Positions 55,310-62,935 of a stretch of 64,000 nucleotides of DNA are shown piece by piece. The position numbers were made by a program, and so were the translations under genes. The first letter of the stretch is position 1, and the number at the start of each line of letters is the position of its first letter. Source of the DNA: Nocardioides sp. SR21 (lineage in GTDB: Bacteria; Actinomycetota; Actinomycetes; Propionibacteriales; Nocardioidaceae); the NCBI RefSeq assembly GCF_022761125.1, contig NZ_JAKWJR010000005.1, positions 62,001 through 126,000 of the forward strand, given 5' to 3'. The notes under the pieces are model-generated. The model saw nothing but the letters and a program-made list of their open reading frames with translations. It was not told where the DNA came from and made no database searches.

Positions 55310-56116
55310 ATGTATCTCGGGCCGGCCCTCGGCGCTCCTCCCGACATGCCACTCGACACGTCGGACCTCGTCGACCTCGACCTCTGGTTCTACAACCTCG
55401 ACAACGGTCGACCCGACCAGGTCGTGCAGGAGGAGCTCGAGGCGATCGCGAGCACCGAGCCCGCGTTCATCGGGACCTGCGAGGCGATCGGCTACGTGTT
55501 CGACCCGCTGCCCCGGCTCGAGCTGGTGCGGGACCGGTCGACGCCGAGCCGGGCGAACATCGCGACCTGGGTCCGCAAGGACCTGGCCGGCGACCTCGAG
55601 CAGCGCTGGCTGGACCTCTCCACGACCTGGCCCAGGACCGACCGACCGGGCACCCACGAGCCACGCAGCTTCCAGCGTGTCCTGGTGGGCCGGATCCCGG
55701 TGTTCACGGCGCACCAGCCGCCACCGCACGTCGGGACCGCCACCGCGGTCGGCCAGCAGGAGGGGGTCGACGCGCTCACCCGGGCGATCGCGCCGTGGCA
55801 CCGCTCGGACTGGACCCGGCGCGTTCCCGCCGAGCAGGAGCAGGCCCGCGAGCGACCGCGGGTGCTGCTGTGGGACGCGAACCGCCGGCCCGGCGACGCG
55901 GGACCGGGTCCGACGCTGCTGGCCCGGCAGGTCCACGGCCGCTCGGTCGGGCACCGCATCGACGGCGCCGTCGTGAGCGGGGTCACCCGGGTCTCCCGGG
56001 TCGACTACCCCGAGCAGGTCGCGGGCGTGCCGCTGGGCTCGGACCACCACCACGCGTTCCGGTTCACGCTGAGCGTGCACCGGCGGTGGGTCGAGCCGTC
56101 GTCGGACCGCCGGTGA
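55310..56116 (+). CDS. Endonuclease/exonuclease/phosphatase (EEP)-like protein
   Basis: A 268-aa protein. Features suggest the EEP fold: an early beta strand with Asn (LWFYNLDNGR), a Glu after the second strand (FIGTCEAIG), an internal DANRRPGD and a late SDHH motif (GSDHHHAFRF) like the SDHxP end of EEP nucleases and phosphatases. The substrate is unknown. The start is uncertain: ATG 55310 or 55346; neither has a good ribosome site. The neighbours do not indicate a pathway. Confidence 0.6.
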   Translation: MYLGPALGAPPDMPLDTSDLVDLDLWFYNLDNGRPDQVVQEELEAIASTEPAFIGTCEAIGYVFDPLPRLELVRDRSTPSRANIATWVRKDLAGDLEQRWLDLSTTWPRTDRPGTHEPRSFQRVLVGRIPVFTAHQPPPHVGTATAVGQQEGVDALTRAIAPWHRSDWTRRVPAEQEQARERPRVLLWDANRRPGDAGPGPTLLARQVHGRSVGHRIDGAVVSGVTRVSRVDYPEQVAGVPLGSDHHHAFRFTLSVHRRWVEPSSDRR

Positions 56117-56120
56117 CCGG

Positions 56121-56975
56121 CTAGGGCCGCAGGCCGCGCTGCTGGAGGGCGGTGTAGGGGTCGAGCGGTACGTCGCCGCTGCGGATCTCGAAGTGCAGGT
56201 GCGGGCCGGTGACGTTCCCGGTCCCGCCGACCTCGCCGACGACCGTGCCGGTGGCGACCGGGTTCCCCTCGGCGACGTACAGCTGCGACAGGTGGGCGTA
56301 CCAGGTCTCGGTGCCGTCGGGGTGGGTGATCTCGATCTTGTTGCCGTAGGCGCCGTCCCACCCGGCGAACGAGACGGTGCCGCCGGTCGCGGCGCGGACC
56401 GGGGTGCCGGTCGGGGCGGCGAAGTCGAGGCCGGTGTGGGTGCTCGACCAGTGGCTGCCGGACTCGCCGAAGCGTGCGGTCAGGTGGTAGCCGGTCGTGG
56501 GGAGCACCCAGGTGGCGCCGCCGGTGAACCAGCTCATCGGCGACGGGGGCATCGTGCGGAGCATCGCCGCGATCTGCCGGTCCGCCCAGGTCTCGCGCTG
56601 GATGGTCGTCGGCTGCTTGCGGGCGGCGAGCGGGGCCCGTCCCGCCTTGTCGGGGCGTGCGGCCGGGGTCGCGGCCGGGGACGGCGGAGCGGCCGGCTTC
56701 GCGGGGCGTGCCTCGCTGCGGGAGGGCTTCGCCGGCTTCGACGGGGCCGGACGAGACGGCTCGGGCTCCGGGGTCGGCGTCGCGACGGGGGGTGCGGCGA
56801 GCGGAGGGGGGTCCGCGACCGCGACGGCGCTGGGGGTGTCGGGGCTGACCGTGTGGAACAGCTGCGCCCCGGTGAAGCCGACGTACGTGACCGCGCCGAC
56901 GGCGAGGGCCGTGAGCACCGTGTGCAGGCCGAACCAGGAGCCGGCAGCCACGGCGTCCGTGCTGGGGTCGGGCAC
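56121..56975 (-). CDS. M23 family metallopeptidase (LytM-type)
   Basis: A 284-aa protein with an N-terminal membrane or signal helix (LHTVLTALAVGAVTYVGF), a Pro/Ala/Lys-rich linker of about 100 residues, and a C-terminal LytM domain with HTGLDFAAP and GPHLHFEIR, the zinc-binding HxxxD and HxH motifs. Such enzymes cut peptide cross-bridges in peptidoglycan or regulate amidases. I choose GTG 56975 (GAGG upstream); longer starts would overlap the divergent oxidase gene. Confidence 0.85.
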   Translation of the reverse strand: MPDPSTDAVAAGSWFGLHTVLTALAVGAVTYVGFTGAQLFHTVSPDTPSAVAVADPPPLAAPPVATPTPEPEPSRPAPSKPAKPSRSEARPAKPAAPPSPAATPAARPDKAGRAPLAARKQPTTIQRETWADRQIAAMLRTMPPSPMSWFTGGATWVLPTTGYHLTARFGESGSHWSSTHTGLDFAAPTGTPVRAATGGTVSFAGWDGAYGNKIEITHPDGTETWYAHLSQLYVAEGNPVATGTVVGEVGGTGNVTGPHLHFEIRSGDVPLDPYTALQQRGLRP

Positions 56976-57034
56976 TACTACCTCAAGTCGGTCGGGGGAA
57001 TGACTCAGCAGGTCCCATCGGCGCCGCATGCGCG

Positions 57035-58288
57035 ATGCTGAGCGTTGTGACGAAGAACTGGGCCGGCAACCACGAGTACGCCGCGGCACGGGTGCAGGAG
57101 CCCGCGTCGGTCGGCGAGCTCCAGGACCTCGTCGGGAGCGCGGAGCGGGTGCGCGCGCTCGGCACCCGGCACTCCTTCACCGACGTGGCGGACACGACCG
57201 GCGACCTGGTCTCCACCGCGGGTCTCCCGGTCGAGATCGAGCTCGACGGCGACCGGCAGCAGGTGCGCGTCTCCGGCGGTGTCCGGTACGGCGACCTCGC
57301 GGCGACCCTCCAGGAGCGCGGCTGGGCGCTGGCGACGATGGCGTCCCTGCCGCACATCTCCGTCGCGGGAGCGGTCGCGACCGGCACCCACGGCTCCGGC
57401 GACCGCACCGGGTCGCTGGCGGCGGCCGTCGCGGGCCTCGACCTCGTCGGCGCGGACGGCGCGCTGCGCAGCACCCGCCGCGGGGACGACGACTTCCCCG
57501 GCCACGTCGTCTCCCTCGGTGCGCTCGGCGTGGCGACCCACGTGATCCTCGACGTGGAGCCGACGTACGACGTGCGCCAGGACCTCTACACCGACCTGCC
57601 GTGGGACGTCGCGGTCGCGCACTTCGACGAGCTGACGAGCAGCGCCTACAGCGTCAGCCTCTTCACCGACTGGTCCAGCGGCCGTGTCGGCCAGGTCTGG
57701 CTGAAGGGCCGCGGGGACAGCGCGCCGCCCGACCTGTGGGGCGCGCCGGCCGCGACCGCCACCCTGCACATGCTCTCCGGCGCCGACACCGCCGCGGTCA
57801 CCCGCCAGGGCGGCGTCGCCGGCCCGTGGAACCGCCGGCTCCCGCACTTCCGGATGGAGTTCACCCCGAGCCGTGGCGAGGAGCTGCAGAGCGAGTACCT
57901 CGTCCCGCGCCCGCAGGTCGGCGAGGCGATCACCCGCCTGCGCGGGCTGGCGTCGCTGTTCGAGGGGCTGCTCCAGGTCACCGAGGTGCGCACGATCGCC
58001 GCCGACGACCTCTGGCTCAGCGGGGCGTACGGCGGCGACGCGGTCGGGCTGCACTTCACGTGGGTCCGCGACGTGCCCGGCGTGTACGCCGTGCTGCCCC
58101 GCATCGAGGAGGCGCTGCTGCCGCTCGGCGCGCGCCCGCACTGGGGCAAGTGCTTCCTGGCGACCGCCGAGCTGCTGCGGCCGGCGTACCCCCGGATGGG
58201 CGACTTCCACGACCTGGCTGAGCGGCTGGACCCCAGCCACAAGTTCCGCAACGCGTTCCTCGAGCGGCACCTCGGTCTGGCGCTCTGA
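57035..58288 (+). CDS. Alditol (xylitol/sorbitol) oxidase, FAD-dependent
   Basis: A 417-aa enzyme close to Streptomyces AldO in length and motifs. It oxidises sugar alcohols to aldoses with O2, making H2O2. It begins with TKNWAGNHEYAAARV; the FAD-binding site RALGTRHSFTDVA includes the His that carries covalent FAD. MASLPHISVAGAVATGTHGS, YSVSLFTDW, PHFRMEFTPS and ARPHWGKCF follow. VAO-family flavoprotein, cytosolic. No transporter or sugar-alcohol regulator lies nearby, so the substrate is inferred from similarity. Confidence 0.9.
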   Translation: MLSVVTKNWAGNHEYAAARVQEPASVGELQDLVGSAERVRALGTRHSFTDVADTTGDLVSTAGLPVEIELDGDRQQVRVSGGVRYGDLAATLQERGWALATMASLPHISVAGAVATGTHGSGDRTGSLAAAVAGLDLVGADGALRSTRRGDDDFPGHVVSLGALGVATHVILDVEPTYDVRQDLYTDLPWDVAVAHFDELTSSAYSVSLFTDWSSGRVGQVWLKGRGDSAPPDLWGAPAATATLHMLSGADTAAVTRQGGVAGPWNRRLPHFRMEFTPSRGEELQSEYLVPRPQVGEAITRLRGLASLFEGLLQVTEVRTIAADDLWLSGAYGGDAVGLHFTWVRDVPGVYAVLPRIEEALLPLGARPHWGKCFLATAELLRPAYPRMGDFHDLAERLDPSHKFRNAFLERHLGLAL

Positions 58289-58306
58289 GGTGTGTAGGAA
58301 GGACCT

Positions 58307-59191
58307 GTGACCCGCAAGATGGTGCTCGTCCCGGGTGGGACCACGACGATCGGCAGCGACCGCTTCTACCCCGAGGAGCGGCCGGTGCGGACGGTCACCG
58401 TGAGTGACGTGCACTGGGACGCGCACCCGGTCACCAACGCCGAGTTCGCGCGCTTCGTGGAGGAGACCGGACACGTCACCGTGCCCGAGATCGCCCCCGA
58501 CCCGGCCGACTTCCCCGGGGCCGACCCGGCGCTGCTCGTCCCCGGCTCGCAGGTCTTCACGCAGACCGCCGGCCCCGTCCACCTCGGCGACTGGACGCAG
58601 TGGTGGCGCTGGCAGCCGGGCGCGTCCTGGCGCGCGCCGGAGGGCCCGGGCAGCTCCTGGGAGGACATCGCGGACCACCCGGTCGTGCACGTCGGCTGGG
58701 AGGACGCGACGGCGTACGCCGCCTGGGTGGGCAAGGACCTGCCGTACGAGGACGAGTGGGAGTACGCCGCCCGCGGTGGGCTGGTGGGCCGCGACTTCGC
58801 GTGGGGCGACGAGCTGTCGCCGGGCGGGGCGGTCCTGGCCAACACGTTCCGCGGCCCGTTCCCCTGGCGCAGCGAGGATCCGGACGGGTTCGACCGCACG
58901 TCGCCGGTCGGCAGCTACCCGGCCAACGGGTACGGCCTGCACGACATGATCGGCAACGTCTGGGAGTGGACGCGCACCCGGTGGACGCCGACCCGGGCCG
59001 CCGAGGAGCCGGCCCCGTGCTGCGGCGGCTCCGCCCGGCCGATGCTCGAGACCGACCGGATGGTCACGAAGGGCGGGTCACACCTGTGCTCGCCGGACTA
59101 CTGCCAGCGCTACCGCCCGGCCGCGCGGCAGGGCCAGGGGGTGCGGGACTCCACCTCTCACGTGGGCTTCCGCTGCGTGTCCAGGTCCTGA
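58307..59191 (+). CDS. Formylglycine-generating enzyme (sulfatase modifying factor)
   Basis: A 294-aa enzyme that converts the active-site cysteine of type I sulfatases to formylglycine. Key features: VLVPGGTTTIGSDRF start, ANTFRGPFPW, DMIGNVWEWT, and the catalytic region GGSHLCSPDYCQRYRPAAR holding the two copper-binding cysteines, so it should be active. The GTG start has AGGAAGG upstream. No sulfatase gene is in the window; its client must be elsewhere. The 3' end overlaps the channel gene by 34 bp. Confidence 0.92.
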   Translation: MTRKMVLVPGGTTTIGSDRFYPEERPVRTVTVSDVHWDAHPVTNAEFARFVEETGHVTVPEIAPDPADFPGADPALLVPGSQVFTQTAGPVHLGDWTQWWRWQPGASWRAPEGPGSSWEDIADHPVVHVGWEDATAYAAWVGKDLPYEDEWEYAARGGLVGRDFAWGDELSPGGAVLANTFRGPFPWRSEDPDGFDRTSPVGSYPANGYGLHDMIGNVWEWTRTRWTPTRAAEEPAPCCGGSARPMLETDRMVTKGGSHLCSPDYCQRYRPAARQGQGVRDSTSHVGFRCVSRS

Positions 59192-59688
59192 CGCCGGCTC
59201 TCGGCCTTCGCGGTCGCCCGGCTGCGGACCTGGTGACCGAGCGTGGTCGCCGCGGTCGTGAGGATCGCGACGTTGAAGACCATCTGCACCAGCACCAGGG
59301 CGCGGGCGCCCTGGCCCTCCGCGTGGATGTCGCCGTAGCCGATCGTCAGCAGTGTGGTCATCGTGAAGTAGAGGGAGTCGATGCGGGTCTCGAGCCCGAC
59401 GATCTGGCCCGGGTCCGCCTCGGCCATCACGTAGAAGATGAGCGCGAAGCCCATGACGGCCACGGCCATGGCCAGCGCCAGGCGGTCGATGTTGCGGCTC
59501 TGGTCGGCCATCTGCTGGCGGACCTCCCACACGACCATGAACGCGAGCAGGATCAGCGCGACGGCACCGAGCGCCAGCTGCGCGACCTCGGTGCGACCGA
59601 TCTCGCGGGTGAGCGGGATCGTGAAGTACACGACGGACAGCAGCACCACGGCCACGATGAACCGGAGCACGCGCCGGACTGGGGACAT
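59158..59688 (-). CDS. Two-helix-type potassium channel protein
   Basis: A 176-aa membrane protein with three to four helices. The last pair flanks a pore loop with the K+ selectivity filter TLLTIGYGD. A short basic C-terminus follows. Likely a voltage-independent or weakly gated K+ channel (Ion_trans_2 family). I start it at ATG 59688 because GGAGGAGG lies just upstream; ATG 59703 would put that site inside the gene. Confidence 0.88.
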   Translation of the reverse strand: MSPVRRVLRFIVAVVLLSVVYFTIPLTREIGRTEVAQLALGAVALILLAFMVVWEVRQQMADQSRNIDRLALAMAVAVMGFALIFYVMAEADPGQIVGLETRIDSLYFTMTTLLTIGYGDIHAEGQGARALVLVQMVFNVAILTTAATTLGHQVRSRATAKAESRRQDLDTQRKPT

Positions 59689-59807
59689 GGTCGCCTCCTC
59701 CATCTGCCGGTTTCACCCGCTACGGGTGAGCGGTGAGAACACCGCTCCAACCACGCTGTCCTCATCCTGCCGGATCGACCGGCCAGAGCATGGGAGGCGA
59801 GCACACG

Positions 59808-60743
59808 ATGGACGTCGCCGCGTGGCGTGAGCGGGCGACCGCGACGTACCAGCTCCGCCGGGACCAGGCCAAGGACCTCGTCGACCGGATCCCGATCCTC
59901 GGCCGGCTGCTCAACGAGGTCATCCGGATCGAGTTCATCGACCGGTGCATGCTGATCGCGGCGCAGGGCCTGCTCGCGCTGATCCCGATGCTCGTGGTGC
60001 TCGCGGCATTCCTGCCCGACGTCACGGCCGCCGGCATCCAGTCGTTCTCCCAGGCGGCCGGCCTCGGCGATCGCGGCGAGGGCCAGGTGACCGCCCAGGT
60101 GAGCCCCGACCAGGTGCGCGCGCAGACCGGCTTGATCGGGCTCGCGATCGTCGTCTTCTCGGCGACCAGCTTCGCCCGCGCCATCCAGCGGATGTACGAG
60201 CGGATCTGGGAGCTGTCGCACATCGGCGGCGTCGGCGGTGCGCGCCGCTGCTTCCTGTGGCTGATCGGGTGGCTGATGACCCTGCAGCTGGTCGGCTCGC
60301 TGCGCGTGCTGATGGGTGGCGTCGACGGGCTGATCGCCGACGGCTTCCGGATCGTGATCCAGGCCCTGATGCTCAGCGCGCTGTGGTGGGTGACGTCGTG
60401 GGTGCTGCTCTTCGGCCGGGTCCCGTGGCACAAGCTCGCCCTGGGCGCGGTGCTGACCGGCGCCTTCGGGCTGCTCTACAACCGCGGCTCGACGCTCGTG
60501 ATGCCGGCGTACGTCAACGCGAACGCCGACCAGTTCGGGACGCTCGGCGTGATCCTCGCGGTCTCCACCTGGCTGATCGGCTTCGCCGCCGTGATGGTGG
60601 CCTCGGCGCTGGTCGGCCGGGTGGTGTCGGAGGACCCGACCGTGGGCCGGCTGGTCAGCTCGGGCCTGGAGCTGGCGGGGGAGGTACGGCGTCAGCTGGT
60701 CCGGCTGCGGCCTCGGCCGGACGAGCCAGCAGCTCCACGATGA
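59808..60743 (+). CDS. YihY/BrkB-family membrane protein
   Basis: A 311-aa membrane protein with about six helices (CMLIAAQGLLALIPMLVVLA; FLWLIGWLMTLQLVGSLRVL; FGTLGVILAVSTWLIGFAAV). The pattern of helices and the WHKLALGAVLTGAFGLLY segment fit the YihY/BrkB family, whose transport role is unproven. The ATG at 59808 has GGGAGG about 10 bp upstream. The 3' end overlaps the convergent next gene by 89 bp. Confidence 0.8.
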   Translation: MDVAAWRERATATYQLRRDQAKDLVDRIPILGRLLNEVIRIEFIDRCMLIAAQGLLALIPMLVVLAAFLPDVTAAGIQSFSQAAGLGDRGEGQVTAQVSPDQVRAQTGLIGLAIVVFSATSFARAIQRMYERIWELSHIGGVGGARRCFLWLIGWLMTLQLVGSLRVLMGGVDGLIADGFRIVIQALMLSALWWVTSWVLLFGRVPWHKLALGAVLTGAFGLLYNRGSTLVMPAYVNANADQFGTLGVILAVSTWLIGFAAVMVASALVGRVVSEDPTVGRLVSSGLELAGEVRRQLVRLRPRPDEPAAPR

Positions 60744-62001
60744 GCAGCAGCACCCCGGCGACCACCAGCAGCGTGATCGTGAACCCGCCCGTCGGGTGGT
60801 CCGCCATCGCGTAGAGCAGCAGCGCGAGGCCGAGCACCACGATCCGGATCATCGTCCGGTTGGCGTCGAGGAAGACCCCGAACCGGCCGGTGTTCAGCCC
60901 GACCCGGTTGCCGCCGCCGCGGGCCCAGGCGATCGCTCCCGACGTACCGCGCCGCAGCGCCAGCGCGTTCCGACCCGTGCCGGAGACCCACGCGATGAAC
61001 GCGATCGCGAGCGTCAGCACCAGGATCGCGCGCAGGTTGAGCCGGATGAACCACACCATGTTGTCGTAGAACGCCGCGGCCGCGTCCTGGGGCAGCACGT
61101 CGGTCGGGATCGCGTCGAGGTAGACCACGCGGAACGCGTTCAACGCGACGCCGAGCAGCAGCATCGAGGCCGCACTCGCGAGTGCGGCGGTGATCAGGGC
61201 CCGCCGCCGCGAGCGGGCGACCGCGACGGCGCCGCCGAGCAGCAGCAGGGCCACGATCGGCAACGCGGTGTTGAGCCCGTTGAGCACGCGGAACGCGCTC
61301 TGCGCGGTGGCCAGGTCGTCGGACTGGAACAGCGTCAGCTGGAGGTTGATCGCCGGCAGCTGCCCGGCGAGGCTGAAGCCCGACTCGACCAGCCGCTCCT
61401 TCACCTGGTCGACCACCGGCCCCAGGTTGATCGCGACCGTGTTGTCGGTGACGTCCACGAGGTCCGACCCCTCGCCGGTGAGGACGGTGACGAGCTGGGC
61501 GTGCGCCTCCCGGTTCGCCTCCACCCAGGCCTGCTGGAACCGGGACGACTCGACGATCTCGAGCACCTTGTCCTCGACGAAGCCGCTGATCGCGTTGTTC
61601 AGCGGTGTCGAGAGGGCCTGCAGGCTGGTCGCGGCGAGCGGCGGCAGCCCGAGGTCGGCGAGCGCCTTCACGGCCTCCTCGGTGACCGCCTCGACCTGGA
61701 GGCGGGTCATGATCTCGGCGGTGATCTTGTCGGCGACGGCGCTCTGGATCGCCGGGTCCTGGGCGAGCGGCTCGATCGACTCGACGTACCGGTCGGTGTC
61801 GGCGACCTCGTTGTGCACCCACCGCGCGACGACGCCGAGCGGCAGCAGCACCGCGAGCAGCAGGATCAGCACGCCGCTGACGACCGGGCGCCACCAGCCG
61901 GTGCGCCGGCTCTGCTCCTGTTCCTGTGCCTGGAGCCGCGCGACCTCCGCGCGCAGCGCCTCGAGCTCGGCGGTGGTGGCGGGGTCGGGCTTGTTCGTCA
62001 T
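60655..62001 (-). CDS. Membrane protein with large extracytoplasmic domain, unrecognised family
   Basis: A 448-aa protein. A cytosolic coiled-coil-like start (TAELEALRAEVARLQAQEQE) is followed by one helix (VVSGVLILLLAVLLPLGVVA), an external domain of about 200 residues rich in helices (VADTDRYVESIEPLAQDPAI), then four or five C-terminal helices and a Pro/Ala tail. Such proteins are common, uncharacterised, in high-GC actinobacteria. The start overlaps the stop of the HdeD-like gene, so the two form an operon. Confidence 0.75.
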   Translation of the reverse strand: MTNKPDPATTAELEALRAEVARLQAQEQEQSRRTGWWRPVVSGVLILLLAVLLPLGVVARWVHNEVADTDRYVESIEPLAQDPAIQSAVADKITAEIMTRLQVEAVTEEAVKALADLGLPPLAATSLQALSTPLNNAISGFVEDKVLEIVESSRFQQAWVEANREAHAQLVTVLTGEGSDLVDVTDNTVAINLGPVVDQVKERLVESGFSLAGQLPAINLQLTLFQSDDLATAQSAFRVLNGLNTALPIVALLLLGGAVAVARSRRRALITAALASAASMLLLGVALNAFRVVYLDAIPTDVLPQDAAAAFYDNMVWFIRLNLRAILVLTLAIAFIAWVSGTGRNALALRRGTSGAIAWARGGGNRVGLNTGRFGVFLDANRTMIRIVVLGLALLLYAMADHPTGGFTITLLVVAGVLLLIVELLARPAEAAAGPADAVPPPPAPGPS

Positions 62002-62588
62002 GACGGAACCCTCTCGGAGCGGAGTCGGAAGGCGGCCATGGTGGCGAGGGCCCCGGCGAGGACCAGCCAGATGGCGACGAACCAGATGAGCAGCGTGAAC
62101 GACAGGTCGGTGTACACGATCAGGAAGGCGCCGGCGGCCATGCTGATCAGGCCGATCGTGACGTCCCAGCCGCGCCCGCCCGAGCCGGGGCTGACGACCG
62201 CGCCGATGACGTCGATGAGGCCGGAGATGAGCCACCAGACGCCGAGGATCATCCCGAGCACGAGCACCGACTGCAGCGGCTCGCGGAGCACCAGCAGGCC
62301 GACCACCAGGGCGACCCCGCCGGAGAGCCCGACCAGGGCCCGCATCCCGACGTCGAACTTGCTCATCCCGAGCGCCTGCACGATGCGGTAGATGCCGCCT
62401 ACGATCAGCTGGATCGCGATCAGGACCGCGAAGACCGCGATGGTCTCGTCGGGCCAGACCATCATCGCGACGCCGAGCCCGAGGGTGACCAGTCCGTAGG
62501 CGAGCACCAGACCCCAGTGCTCGGCCATCCGGTTCAGGCCGGTGATGACGTACGTGTCGGAGCTATCGGGTTCGACGGCGTGGCTCAT
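61998..62588 (-). CDS. HdeD/DUF308-family membrane protein
   Basis: A 196-aa protein with six hydrophobic helices arranged as three pairs (WGLVLAYGLVTLGLGVAMMV; AVFAVLIAIQLIVGGIYRIV; VALVVGLLVLREPLQSVLVL and so on), the DUF308 repeat layout. In E. coli HdeD aids acid resistance; the role here is unknown. ATGA-type overlap with the following gene. Confidence 0.85.
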   Translation of the reverse strand: MSHAVEPDSSDTYVITGLNRMAEHWGLVLAYGLVTLGLGVAMMVWPDETIAVFAVLIAIQLIVGGIYRIVQALGMSKFDVGMRALVGLSGGVALVVGLLVLREPLQSVLVLGMILGVWWLISGLIDVIGAVVSPGSGGRGWDVTIGLISMAAGAFLIVYTDLSFTLLIWFVAIWLVLAGALATMAAFRLRSERVPS

Positions 62589-62654
62589 GGGAGCGATCTT
62601 TCGCCCCCGGGGCTGTGAGCCCCTCGCCCGAATCGGGTGGACCTGGGGAGGGTG

Positions 62655-62887
62655 GGTCTCGATACGCCGGCCACGACCTCCTTCGTCGGGCTACTCGACC
62701 TGGCCGGTTCGTGTGCTCCGAGCACACGGCAGCTCGGTCTCGATACGCCGGTCACGACCTCCTTCGTCGGTCGTGCGGCTACTCGACCTGGCTGCCGGCC
62801 CCCGGGTCCTCGCACGCTCGGGCCGGGGCAGCTCGGTCTCGATACGCCGGTCACGCCCTCCTTCGTCGGTCGTGCGGCTACTCGACC
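62655..62887. repeat. Three tandem REP-like elements
   Basis: Copies at 62655-62700, 62736-62788 and 62835-62887 share GGTCTCGATACGCCGGTCAC, a central CACGACC/GGTCGTG hairpin and the end CTACTCGACC. Spacers include a smaller hairpin CGTGTGCTC/AGCACACG near 62710-62728. No gene fits this 347-bp gap; six-frame reading frames across it are spurious. These are extragenic repeats, not CRISPR: the spacers are short, unequal and structured. Confidence 0.8.
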
Positions 62888-62899
62888 TGGCTGCCGGTT

Positions 62900-62930
62900 C
62901 GTGTGCTCCGAGCTTCGCTCGGAGCACACG
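62900..62930 (-). terminator. Terminator of the LuxR-family gene
   Basis: Perfect 13-bp arms CGTGTGCTCCGAG and CTCGGAGCACACG with loop CTTCG, 5 bp beyond the stop of the minus-strand regulator gene. Confidence 0.75.
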
Positions 62931-62935
62931 GCAGC

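Noticed and set aside
62655..62887. Regularly spaced repeats that could suggest CRISPR
   Set aside because: Only three copies of about 50 bp, with unequal, structured spacers that resemble one another and no cas genes. Better explained as REP-type repeats.
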